DNA of 64,000 nucleotides, from positions 1,550,001 to 1,614,000 of the forward strand of contig JAIQDT010000232.1 in NCBI GenBank assembly GCA_021521415.1, in the 5' to 3' direction. This document shows positions 33,102-43,938 of this stretch, in pieces. The translations under genes and the position numbers were made by a program. The notes below the pieces were generated by a model. The model searched no databases, had not been told where the DNA came from, and saw only the letters and a program-made list of their open reading frames with translations. The DNA is from Bidens hawaiensis. Taxonomy: Eukaryota > Streptophyta > Magnoliopsida > Asterales > Asteraceae. Numbering within the stretch: the stretch's first letter is position 1; each line of letters begins with the position of its first letter.

Positions 33102-33767
33102 TTAGCTACTAGTACCCATATAAGATCCACCAGCAGATGAAGGATCAGTACCACCTTCCACAGGTCGCTTACCCCTTCGGGTGTACACCTTAAGTGGTTT
33201 AGGTGTCACCGACTCAGCAGAAGGGTTCGCGGTCGGTGGTGGTGAAGCAGGGGTAGCAGTGACTGGAGTAGTAGGTGTAGTAGACATAGGCAGTGCTAGT
33301 ACAGGCTGTGAGGTCACTGGGGATGGACTACCAGTAGGTGCGGAGGCAAGTACCGCTGCCTTAGCGTTTTCCAAAGCAGCGAGAGCCGCTATAGCCTCCT
33401 CAGACAAAGTGAACTCATCCCCAAAGGTCTCAGCTTTCCAGAAAGAGTCACCAGTCTCCATGGTGATCCATCTGAATTTGCTGGCTGGGGGTAGGGTAAC
33501 TGAGGGTGTAGTATTCATAACAAGTGGAGGTGCCCCTTCGGATTCTACCCAGCCATTGTTCGAACCAATAGCTGAAGTACTCATGTGACCGAAAGCGGAA
33601 AAGTTGCCAAGTTGGGGCGGGTGAGTGAGCTATCGGAATGCAGCTTGTGCCATTTCTAGTTGCTGCTCTAGTGTCTCCCCTAGTACTGACTTCAGGGAAG
33701 GTATATCCCTCGCCTCGTCATCTGAGTCAGTGTCGGAAAGGTCAACGATATTCCTAGGTTTAGACAT
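33102..33767 (-). pseudogene. pre-gag ORF of the gypsy element, one stop
   Basis: From ATG at 33767 (MSKPRNIVDLSDTDSDDEARD), 191 bases after the primer site, the frame runs about 44 codons to a TAG at about 33633-33631. It then continues in the same frame (MSTSAIGSNNGWVE is an internal Met) to a stop at 33102, about 221 codons in all. The protein is Ser/Thr/Pro/Ala-rich, with an acidic start, a central stretch (FRWITMETGDSFWKAETFGDE) and a basic segment (KVYTRRGKRPVEGG) that could be a nuclear targeting signal. I do not recognise the family. It precedes gag by only ~295 bases once the concatemer is removed. The intact central part suggests it was a real gene of this lineage. Confidence 0.5.
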
Positions 33768-33958
33768 CTGTGACATAAGACCAAAAATTTGCGCTAAGTA
33801 ACCTTATAATATAACCTATAATTAAACAAAATGAAATTTAACTTTTTCATTCATCTCTCCTTCGCTTCGTGAAGTGGGAAAATTAATGTTGCATTTAAAT
33901 ATTCAAGTTATAGTTTAGAAATTTTTCACCAAAAATTTCTAATTCGCTATAACCGTTG

Positions 33959-33970
33959 GCTCTAATACCA
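33959..33970 (-). other. primer binding site of the gypsy element (tRNA-iMet type)
   Basis: The minus strand reads TGGTATTAGAGC, one mismatch from the standard plant iMet site TGGTATCAGAGC. It lies five bases inside the 5' LTR end. Confidence 0.5.
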
Positions 33971-35154
33971 ACTTCTGTCACACCCCGAAAACTTAACTTA
34001 GCAGCGGAATTCTTAATTTAGACGTTCGAGTGGTGACAGACGCCGATTAGCCACACAATATTTAAACACACACCATTAATGTACAAGTTGGACATTTATT
34101 ATTGAAAACACAAGTTTCAAGTCATCAGAGTACATATTATATTAAAACATTATATCCAACTGTTGGGATCTAGAATCCCAAATTTTCCCATGTTTTCTTC
34201 ACGAAACGCCAAGTTTTCCTTTACCTGAAAAACACGTTCAAAATATACGTCAACACAAAGGTTGGCGAGTTCTCATTAATATAAAATATCCTTTTTCATT
34301 AAATTTCACTTTTTCCATTTCGAAACTATTTTGTCCATACAAAATCAATATCTATATTTTAAGCTGGCCCCACGGGACCAAGGCCAACTTACACGAAAGT
34401 TGTTTAAAAAAAGTTATATAGTCTTCTCAACGACAAACCAAATGGACTCCTTTCGTATTACAACGATAGTTCTTGAAATAACATTTTATTCTTCAACATT
34501 TGTGATAGTTATAAACTAGCAAGGAATATAATAAATGGAATGCTTCTAAACCTATAATCAAAGCGTACAATAATTCAAAATATTTGCCCCCAACATTTAT
34601 CTAGCGCGACTAGTCGGTAGGCAGGGCGTCACCCGATAGATCTATCAATATTTCTATGCCTTTTTACAGTTAATGATTATAAGACTGCGATAACCACAAT
34701 TTTCCTAAATATTTATTCTAGTGAATATTTATTCTAGTCAGCCCGACCACGTTAACCAACGTCGGTCAAATCTAAAGCCCTTACAATATCACAATTGTTA
34801 AGATAATAAAATGTGTTTTGACACAAACATATTTCCTCCCCGAAAACATTGATAAATCATTCAAAACAATTTAAAATGGTGGGGATTTCTGAGAAACTCA
34901 CCTTAACTGTTACTGTCGGTTTTCGTTCACTTCTCGTGTCCTATTCATTTAGTACACATTTTTAATAATTTATTCCCACTATAATCTTAAGTTGTTCTTT
35001 TAACTTAAAGTGTTCACACCACTATTTTAGTCTTTTCGAAAACGTTTAACTTGTTTATTAGTTTTAGTGTTCAACGACCCACTGACGGCTTTGGTTTGGT
35101 TAAGTCCATATTATATATTCACTCAAGTACATAATATATATACCGTAAGAACTT

Positions 35155-35215
35155 ATACACAAACATATATATATTTATATATATATATATACACATATAT
35201 TTTATATATCTACTT
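35155..35215. repeat. AT microsatellite in the gypsy 5' LTR
   Basis: Interrupted (TA)n, with ATATATATATTTATATATATATATATAC as the core class of sequence. Confidence 0.5.
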
Positions 35216-36454
35216 CTATATTACTAACATATATATTTTCCAACCTTAACATTAATTATGCAAACAGAACACTTAAGTAATTTTTTAAAATTGTTTATTA
35301 ATTATTAAATTAATATTTAAATGTAATTATAGTAAAACCTCTTTTTATTTTCTGAATTATTTAAGTCTTTCCAAAATTTTACACTACTTATGTTAATTTG
35401 TAATATTTTACCGGTTTTGTCGGTTTAACGTTTAACGGTGAATTGTTTAATGTTTTTATTGAAAATTATTCTTTTTAAGTCAAAATATAGTTTTTATAGC
35501 TGAAGTAAATGTGTTTTATAATTTAATTGGTAAAAATATATTTGTTGTCGGTTTAGTTTAAATTTGGTAAAAATGGTCATTTTTAACGTTTTTGCGTCGT
35601 CTTTCGCGACGTGACTCGTTTATTGTCAAATTTTATCATCTTGACCACTTTACACACATTATATGGTGTAATATATATGAGTTTTTAAGTTTTAGGGGCT
35701 GTTTTATTTCAGCTCCTAAAATCTTTGTCGGTTAGCTTTAAAAAGCCGATTTTCGACTAGTAAGTAATCAACACTCATTTTAAAGCAAATAAAGCATGTA
35801 TAACATATAACACATCAAATCTAATTATTATAAACATGCAAAATCATAAAATTTCCAGAATTAATATTATGTCATAAAAATCATATTTTATTAACTAAAA
35901 ACATGTATTTATTTCATATCATAAGTTTATTATGTCACACATCATTAACCATACTTATGATATTAATTTCTAATGATTTATAACATTTAATATACTTAAG
36001 AAATCAGATTTTATTCTATTCCTTTTGTAGCCTATTTATTATTTTTGTTGCATATATCAAAGTGTTACTTTTCCAAGATTTGTCATAGCTTTTTATGACA
36101 ACTTTTTGTATACTTTTACTTTCTTGTTTTTCAACTTATCAATATTATTTTAATAATCCATATCAACCGTTTTCAAAATCACATTAACAAGTTTACTAGT
36201 AACAATTTAGATTTAAACATAAAAATCTTAAGCAGATTACATGCATGTGTAGTTTATGTGTTTTTATTAACAAGAATATACACCTAAGTTAATATTATTA
36301 CCAATCTTGTATTATTATCATATCATTCTCATTTTTCTCAAGAGTCATATATGTATTATCAAACTTTAACATGCATATCATTATTTAAGCATAAATCATC
36401 AAAACACACATATGTATGTAACATTAACCATTTGAAAATATACATATTCATACT

Positions 36455-36497
36455 CTCTCTCTAACTCACGGCTCTCTCTCTCTCTCTCTATCTCTTT
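36455..36497. repeat. CT microsatellite in the gypsy 5' LTR
   Basis: Two runs of (CT)n, about 36455-36463 and 36473-36490, separated by AACTCACGG. On the element strand this is a GA-rich tract downstream of the TATA box. Confidence 0.5.
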
Positions 36498-36970
36498 GTA
36501 TTCTCATCTTTTAATCTCATCTTTAATCCTTTAGATCTTAAAATTACCAAACCAAGCTTAACCAATATAAATATGGAAGTGATATGCATGTGTGTATTTA
36601 TGTATATGTGGATTCGGGTTCCACATACACACACACATAACCCACGGGTCATACATGCATACATATACACTTTGAAATCTTCCATTTTCACATGAGTTTA
36701 AGGGTTTGATTGTTTGTGTGAACCCTTTTAAGATGCAAGAACAAGTATTTTGCATTCAAAACTTAAAGAATGAAACTAGGGTTTCGGATTTACCTTAGGG
36801 TTTTAGAGAGAGGTACAAGAAGATAAGATGGATGGTCTCTTGGTGTATGCTCAAAGATTGAATCTTCCTAACTTTGCTTCTAACCCATCTTTCTTGATTT
36901 GATGCTAGGGTTTTGATGGAAGGAGGAAGGGAGGGAGAGAAAGTGGTGGTGTTTTATGTTGGAAGGTGTA

Positions 36971-36983
36971 GTGGTTTATATTG
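36971..36983 (-). promoter_or_regulatory. TATA box of the gypsy 5' LTR
   Basis: The minus strand reads CAATATAAACCAC. It is followed in the element sense by a CT-rich stretch (CACTTTCTCTCCCTCC), typical of a plant transcription start and leader. This defines U3 as about 37658-36970. The region is deleted from the 3' LTR. Confidence 0.5.
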
Positions 36984-37658
36984 AGAGTTCCAAGGGACAT
37001 GTGTCTTTTTGCATGCACATGAGATTGCTTGGAATGACCAAAGTCTTACAACACACTCCATCTAGGTCTAGGGTTGTGAAGGTGGACGGCTAGGGGGGGT
37101 GTAGTGTAAATATTTTATTTTTTTTGTTTAATTAATTAACAACATGTATTTTATTTACCCCATTGATCATATTTTATAAAATACAACTAGCTAGGATTAG
37201 TTTTATGTAAAACCAATTACATATCTGAATTTCTTGTAAATTTAGCTTCGAAACCATATAAAGATGTAAATTTTTGGAGTTGGTTGGTTTCGGGTCCTTA
37301 CGGTGAGCGGTATTGGCTTCTACTCGCTTATTTTCTAAATTTCGCGAATTGAACATTCTAAAATTATAATTATGACCTAATATTAATATATTTACTGTAT
37401 TTATATTATTTTAGGTCATTCCCGACATTTAAGAATTTATTTGGACTTTTAACCTTACCCAGGTCGCTGTCAGTGTCAGTTTTGAGCAGTATTCGATACG
37501 CGCCAAAACATAACTTTTTGAACACAATAAAATATAATATTCATATTCTTAGTGTCTTAAGACTAAATTATTATTATTTTATTTTCCATAATACGAGATT
37601 ACACAATAAACACGGATTACATTAGCATAGGATTAGTCTTAAAAGCTCGGGTGTCACA

Positions 37659-38650
37659 TGGATCTTGCAGCTTCAATGAGTGTTCTGTTTCTTCTTTCTG
37701 CTACCCCATTTTGTTTAGGTGTTCTAGGGGCACTGAATTGTTGAAGAATTCCTTTTGCTTGACAGAATTCAGCCACGATCCCATTTTTTAACTCGGTCCC
37801 ATTGTCACTTCTCATTGCTTTCACCCTCACATCTAGTTGATTCTCAATCCTAGTCACACATCCTTTAATTAACTCAGCAGCCTCATCCTTGGAGTTCAGA
37901 ATAAACACCCAAGTATACCTTGAAAAATCATCAGTAATCAGTAAACAATATATCTTCTTCCCAATACTTGGAACACTTACAAGACCAAAGAGATCCATAT
38001 GAAGGATTTCCAACACTTTTTCAATTGAATTTATGTGATGATTTGTGCTGCTTTCCTTTTTGACATGAAATACACTTGTTATCCAACTTGAACTCTCTTG
38101 TGGGTAAGCCAATAACATTCTCACCTTTAACAAGTTTGTTCATATTCTTTATATTAACATGGCAAAGTTTTCTATGCCACAATTTTGTTTCATTTTCAGT
38201 GGATTTAGACACAAAACAAATACCACCTCTTGAAATGGCATCTTTCATTCTTAGTTCATACGAGTTACCATTCCTAGGTGCCATCATTATAATCATATTA
38301 GGAGAAATCACAAATTCAGGTTTCAGGATGAAAAAATGAGTATCATAAAATCCAACCTTATTACCTTTATTACACATTTCTGATATGCTCAAAAGGTTAT
38401 ATTTTAATCCTTCCACATAGAACACATTGTCAAATGGCACTTTGCCATTGGTTAGAATGCCTTTCCCCAAAATTTTCGCCCATTTTCATCACTCCCAAAT
38501 GCAACCGGTCCTTCAAACTTCTATTCATAGTTCACTATTGACCTCTTGTCACATGTCATGTGCCTTGAACATCCACTGTCCATATACCATACATCATTGA
38601 TCATTGTGGACTGTTCCTGAGATGATAATGACTCAACTTCATTCTCTATC
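37659..38650 (-). pseudogene. copia-1 pol, first half (protease and integrase core)
   Basis: Protease keeps DSGCSRHMT (38581-38555), the copia active-site block, then a stop. The pre-integrase part has the HHCC zinc ligands: WHRKLCH, later CISCQKGKQ (within 38470-38021). The integrase core (38133-37654) shows all three catalytic acids: HMDLFG, RSDNGTE and the Glu in NGVAERRNRTLIEAARSM. The frame changes once between the pre-integrase part and the core. It ends precisely at the gypsy target duplication, with the rest of integrase at 12270 and below. Confidence 0.5.
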
Positions 38651-38689
38651 TTTGCCATGAATGCTATATTTTCCTTTTCAATGTAATCA

Positions 38690-40068
38690 GCATGATTGCT
38701 CCAATCAAATACACCTTCTTGCTATTGTGGAGCTAATGAAACATTCCCTTGATTTCTTAGTTTATTTGAATTGTTTCTGTTTTGATTTACTTGAGTTTGT
38801 GGAGGGTTTTATTGGTTTCTATGAAAGGCTTGTTGTTGTGAGATCATGTTTTGATTATTCTGTTGTTGTGGGTTGTTATAGTTGCTGTTCAAGTGCCTAT
38901 GTTGACCGTGATTATGATTTTGATATTGAAATTGTTTTCTTGGCTGGTTGTTTTGGAACTTTCTAGGTTGATTGCATTCCCTTGCAAAATGTCCTGGTTG
39001 TTGACAGTTGTAGCAGATTGCTTTTAACTTGTCAAAACCTATTATGTCATTTGGACCAGAGACAAAGGACCTTCCAGTTCTATTGAACAACCTCTTGCTT
39101 CTAAAGGCTAGCATTGCAGCCTGCCATTTCAGATCCATAACTTCTAAGTCATCAACATCAATTTGTTCATGATCCTCTTAAACCACACTAGTATGAATCA
39201 GATTCTTGGCAACAAAAGCATTTTAGGATTCAGTAAACATTGAAAATAGAGCTTGATACTCATTTCCTTCATTAACATTTCCACCACCATAAGGAGCATG
39301 TCCACTGGACATAGAGGATGTATCATTGTCATCAATCAATTGGACATTAAATCTTGATTGTCCACCTTGATTGTTTGAATTACCAACAATAAACCCCGTT
39401 GGTGCCTCACCACCATTGTCACTTTGTAGGCAAATTCCCCATGGGTGTAATAAGAGCATTAGACACTTGAAAAGTTGGTCTATCTTCTTTGATCATGTTG
39501 TTCTCTATCATCTCATGCGCTGCTGCTTGTAAAAAGCAGATAACATCATCTATCTTCAAAGAACAGAAATCAAGTTTGTGTTTGATAAACTTTCTAGCCG
39601 TGTAGCATTCACCCGATCAGTCATTCTGATTTCATTTTCAATGGCCGCGAACCTCTGCAACACAGACCTCAGTCTTTCACCTTCCCTGAACTTGAAACGG
39701 TCTAGTTGTTGCTTCAATCTATCATTCTTGATATCCTTCAGCTAGGTGTTGCCTTCAAACATTTCTACCACAAACATCAAACATTGCTATTGTTGTAGTG
39801 TGATGAGCCACACTAGTCAAGATATCCCATGATAGACCTAACTTCAGCATAGACAATGCTCTGTCGTCTTTCTTTTTAAATTGTCGATTTACAGTTTGAT
39901 TACTGTTAATCCCATCAGGAACATGTGGCCCATTTTTTATGGAGTTTCACATCTCCACGTCATTGTAGCAAATGGAAGCTTCAAACAACCCCTTCCACTT
40001 GATATTGTCCAAACAGCCTCACAATGTTGTTAGTAGAAACCTCTTGCACGTCCATTTATCCAGACATA
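38690..40068 (-). pseudogene. copia-1 gag
   Basis: Starts near an ATG at 40068 and is full of stops through 39460, then open at 39459-39223 and 39138-38809. The last part begins MDLKWQAAMLAFRSKRL and holds an intact nucleocapsid knuckle, CYNCQQPGHFAREC, followed by a Gln/Asn-rich tail. The same MDLKW...CYNC layout is seen in copia-C gag, so the two families are related. Confidence 0.5.
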
Positions 40069-40400
40069 TTTTTGGTATTTTAGAATATTTTTGAAATGAA
40101 AAACTTAACAAACTTAAATAAAAACTTAGCAAATTTGAAAAATAATCAGATCTGTGGACCAAATCCTCAGATCTGATAGATCTGGATGGATAAGAGCAAG
40201 ATCTGTAACAAAGGAAAAAACTTTAATATAGATCTGAGTAGAGAATACTTTTAAACCTTAAAAATATTGTAGATCTGAGAAAAATGAAAAACAGGGCAGC
40301 TGACGTCACAAACCAATGGAACAGTTGTCAGCTGACGTCATTCTTCATCTTCAAAATCAACAATGATCAACACTAGTTCTTCACAGAAGCAGCAAAACAA

Positions 40401-40412
40401 GCTCTGATACCC
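40401..40412 (-). other. primer binding site of copia-1 (tRNA-iMet)
   Basis: The minus strand reads GGGTATCAGAGC, one mismatch from TGGTATCAGAGC. It marks the inner edge of the 5' LTR. Confidence 0.5.
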
Positions 40413-41653
40413 CTTTTCGGTCCCGTATATCTCACTTAATCGCTCAGTCACTCACTATCATAACCCACACAAACGTGTCGACAAGAAAGTTACGACATAC
40501 TGTTTTTGTGAAAAAAAAATAATATTAAAGGCGGAAACAATAACACTCTTAATATTGCTCAACGGACAGAAAAAAAAAAAAGAAACTCAAAAGATTTCCA
40601 TTTAGTATTGTGAAGGATACTAACAAAAATCAATTAGGGTTCCTAGGTGTAATGTATGGATTTATGGCAGTTTTTCCGTACAAGATAAAGACAGCCGTCA
40701 CATCACGATATTCTCTTAGTGTCCGTTGTCTCGTCTCTTTCATAGGCGTGCCCTAACGTTTCCTTTTATATAAATTCCTTCTAGAAACCCTAATCACTGA
40801 TACTAAACATTTTCAAATGTATTACAAAATGTTCTAAGTGTAAATTGGTCTTTGAGTAAGCTTTGCAGCTTTTGTCTTTATCGAGCAGACCTTGTAACCA
40901 TAAAGTGTGATGGGGAAAAGTTCTCAGAGTAAGTTCTTTTACTTAGAATATTTTCCTTAGAAAATATTCATCAAGCAGACTTCTATCCTCTTGACCATAT
41001 CATACTTTGCTCGATAAGGTCCTACGAGCAAACTTGTTCTTCAGAGATCCCTTCAACCTTTTGTTACTTAACTTGTTTGAACAAATCCAAGTGTGCTGGT
41101 GAAACTGTAGCTTGCTCGAAGTTGAACCTTGCTCGTTAGAAGTCCTTAAGTAATTTCTTCATCAACTTACTTCAAGTTTGCTGGGATCGTTGTTTATTAT
41201 GAATAAGCCTTGATCGATCCCCCAAAATACTTGGTTTTAGCTTGGTTTAGTCAAGAGTTTGCCTTTACCGGTTAGAGAGGCCCTCTTTAATACATTAAGA
41301 AAAGATGTTCACAGGGCCAGAAAGACTCGGTCATAGGAACTTAGACCACCTACGCGCTGGTGAAAACCACGTCGACCGGATCAGAGTAAACAACAATGTC
41401 GAATCAGGCCGCCCCTCGCCTTGAAAGAATTCACACGCGGCCACCAGCTTTCCCAAAATAAGGGGGGATCTGCTGCTTACTGCTCACGGAAACATACCTT
41501 GCTTGAGTTGAAGAACAACCTTGCTTGATGAAGTGTAGTTTGCTAGAACTAACACTTAAGAAGAATTCCAGAAGATAACTTTGCTCGAAGAGTAAAATAC
41601 CTTGCTTGACTAAGTTTAAGCTTGCTCGGATGTTCAAGTGTGCTCGGTTTCCA
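40413..41653 (-). repeat. copia-1 5' LTR (approximate)
   Basis: The inner edge is fixed by the primer site; the outer edge is uncertain because no matching 3' LTR is in the window. A TATA box (TTTATATAAAAGGA on the minus strand, 40774-40761) has U3 above it. U3 (40850-41650) carries about sixteen copies of a word like AAGTTTGCTCGA, the same word family as 7207-8062. Confidence 0.5.
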
Positions 41654-41689
41654 TACTTAGCCATTTTCCAAGGAGGTTGAGAACATTCC

Positions 41690-42020
41690 AATCATCCTTT
41701 ATTCTTTTCTCATCCCAACATTCCATTGTTTTATGGGGTGAAGCAATCAATGTTGCATGCTTCATACAGAATCGTGTGTTGATCAGTAAGCGTTTAAAGA
41801 GGACTTCTTTTGAAATCTATTATAAGTCCAAGCCACAAGTTAACTACTTTAAAACCTTTAGATGTCCATGCACTCTGCTTTATACAATTGCTTACCCAGA
41901 TACAGAATTTTCTGAGAAGGACGATGTGTGGTATTTTGTTGGGTATGCAACCAACAAAATCGCGTATCGAGTCTACAATAAGAAAACAAAGGTAGTTGTG
42001 GAATCCTTCAATTGAAATTG
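41690..42020 (+). pseudogene. copia-A integrase fragment
   Basis: A + strand open stretch with WGEAINVACFIQNRVLISKRLKRTSFEIYY, CPCTLLYT and VWYFVGYATNKIAYRVYNKKTKVVVESFN, the C-terminal third of a copia integrase. The catalytic core is absent, and the copia-1 LTR adjoins on the left. RT and RNase H that should follow are missing; only a degenerate linker (to about 42400) remains. Confidence 0.5.
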
Positions 42021-43254
42021 ATCCTTCAATGTTTACAAGGATCTCCTGCTTAGAGGGAGTTGGATAATATAATATTATAAAGTTTTGAGAAATTGATCCG
42101 ACCTTTGAAAATGATAAGAAATTATCTCCAATGATTCTAGCTCATGAAAATATTAGATAAAAAGCCAACAAGATCATTGTTGATGTGTAGATAGGCTTGA
42201 CAAATGAGTAAGTGTCATAGTGATATAAACTAAATTATCCGCCTCTGCTAGTGGTTTTACCTTTATGAAGCGGTTACATGCTCCACGTTAAGTCATATCG
42301 ATGATGGCAAAAATGTTTTTAGTCAGTCATACACGAGCCCGTTAGTGATTGATCACCATAATAATTATTCTTGCTTTCAATAAAAATATTGAAAATTAAA
42401 ATGACAAAGCAGAAAAACTGCAAAGTGCTTAAAAGAATTTAATTTCAACACAAAATGTTCATAATTAACAAACAAAAAGGGGCATATTAGAACCACGTAA
42501 CGTGGGGCACACGAGTAAGTCCTAAACAATTTATGTGAAGGCATGTAAGTTAGAACTTGTCAAGTAAGTCCATGGTTCAACATTTATTGTTTGAAAAGTT
42601 TGCAAAAGTTTTTTTTAAGGGTAAAACTGTTTTGATCAATTATTAGGAGGTCGGAGTCAATTCTAGCTGATCAGATTAACACAAACTATGCCCGATGTAT
42701 TGAGGAGTCAGTAACTTGTTGGATTAAATGGGGACCACATAGTTTTGTGCTTAATACATACCTTAGCGTATCACAGTGACATCTTAATACTTGTTAAGCT
42801 TAAAGTGGACACATTATATCTACAATCGACTTTGGGTTCTTGGCATAGTAGCATTGAAATAGAAGTGTAATCAATAACGTTAACGGAAAATGTGATTCCA
42901 TGTCGTGATCTTTTCATCATCAATGGATCCCTCTCTATCGCTATATCATTCACTTGTTTGTATTTCGACTCTTGTTCTTCTTATTATTCTTGACGTACCG
43001 CCGGAAAATCATTATGGGTTTTTGTGTTATTGTTTGCTCAAGATCTTGATATAATCTTGTTGTCGCTATCATAAGGAACCCTAGGATTGATTTAATTGAG
43101 CTTTTGTTTGGTTTTGTATAGTTTTTGGTCTTTAGGTTGTTTTCAGACCATTTTGGGAATTGACCCTTGAAATGGTTCTGCTTGTGTGTAAGAATTGCCC
43201 AGAAGTTCATAACGGGGGCAAACAAACCCAAATGTAAAGGGAATTAAGTTTTGG
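42021..43254 (+). other. copia-A spacer before the word cluster
   Basis: No supported ORF. 42490-42680 is homologous, inverted, to 8450-8640 of copia-1 (about 70 percent by eye). 42799-42820 (TTAAAGTGGACACATTATATC class) is a diverged copy of the 20-base core. The rest is AT-rich and featureless to me. Confidence 0.5.
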
Positions 43255-43780
43255 ACAAGATGATGAGTTTGAATCTAAATCCAATCGAATCGAATCGAGT
43301 TCCTGATTGAATCGAATCGAGTTTATATTCGATACGAATCAAATATCATTTTTAAAATTTCCCAAAGACAAAATTAATCGAATCGTATTGCATAACTTTC
43401 CATTCGAATTAAATTTGATTCTAATCGAATTAAATTTCATTTGAATCAAATCGAGTTCCAGACTCGATTCGATTTTTTTGAAACTCGATTCGATTCATTT
43501 CAAACTCCATTCGATTTGTTTCAAACTCCATTCGATTCATTTTGAGAAGGAAATTTTCTATTTTTACAAGTCAAAAAGGATTATAAGTTAATATAACTCC
43601 AATCAAATTGATTTTCTGATATTCTAATCGAATCGAATCTCATTTGAATCGAATCAAGTGCCATACTCGATTCGAATCATTTGAAACTCCATTCGATTGG
43701 TTCTATACTCGATTCGATTTGTTTACAGTTTCAAAATTTTCTACCAATTAATATTGCCCAACTCAATTCGTTTGAATCTA
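43255..43780. repeat. cluster of the word AATCGAATCGA / TCGATTCGATT
   Basis: At least fifteen copies of a near-palindromic 10-12 base word occur in both orientations, such as AATCGAATCGAATCGAGT (about 43275) and ACTCGATTCGATT (about 43463). It is not a regular tandem repeat. The same word cluster occurs at 51640-52030 in copia-B of the same family. Confidence 0.5.
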
Positions 43781-43860
43781 AACTCGATAAGATTCGTTTT
43801 CCCTTAATAGTTTTTTCTTTTTATAAGGGTTTTTTTTTATTTCTATTTTCTTTTGATTTA

Positions 43861-43876
43861 CTTTATATATATTTGT
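43861..43876 (+). promoter_or_regulatory. TATA-like box upstream of ORF3-II
   Basis: CTTTATATATATTTG lies just after the word cluster and about 65 bases before an acceptor-like TTTGTAG (43923-43929). The spacing repeats the arrangement seen before ORF3-I. Confidence 0.5.
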
Positions 43877-43938
43877 TTTCTAACTCAACTTTATCAGTCC
43901 TAATGATTTGTTCGATGATGTATTTGTAGCAACATAAC

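Larger units (their letters stand above)
12276..37658 (-). mobile_element. chromodomain Ty3/gypsy element (Tekay/Del-like) inserted in copia-1
   Basis: Minus-orientation gypsy element, 25.4 kb including a 14.9 kb nested insertion. LTR ends are TGTGACACC and GGTGTGACA. The order in its own sense is 5' LTR (37658-33976), tRNA-iMet-type primer site, a pre-gag ORF, leader (interrupted by the concatemer), gag-pol (17887-13491), a polypurine tract and the 3' LTR (13456-12276). PR-RT-RNaseH-INT order and a C-terminal chromodomain place it among chromoviruses; long LTRs and an iMet primer fit Tekay/Del. Clade assignment is by recollection of these traits, not by a tree. Confidence 0.5.
33976..37658 (-). 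repeat. 5' LTR of the gypsy element, full length
   Basis: 3683 bp, ending TGTCACACC at 33976 and GGTGTCACA at 37658 on the + strand. It contains a TATA box near 36975, AT- and CT-microsatellites and, in its own sense, two splice-donor-like sites: AAG|GTAAAT (about 36795) and AAG|GTGAGT (about 34905). The part from about 34805 to 37302 is missing from the other LTR. No coding frame in it looks real. Confidence 0.5.
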
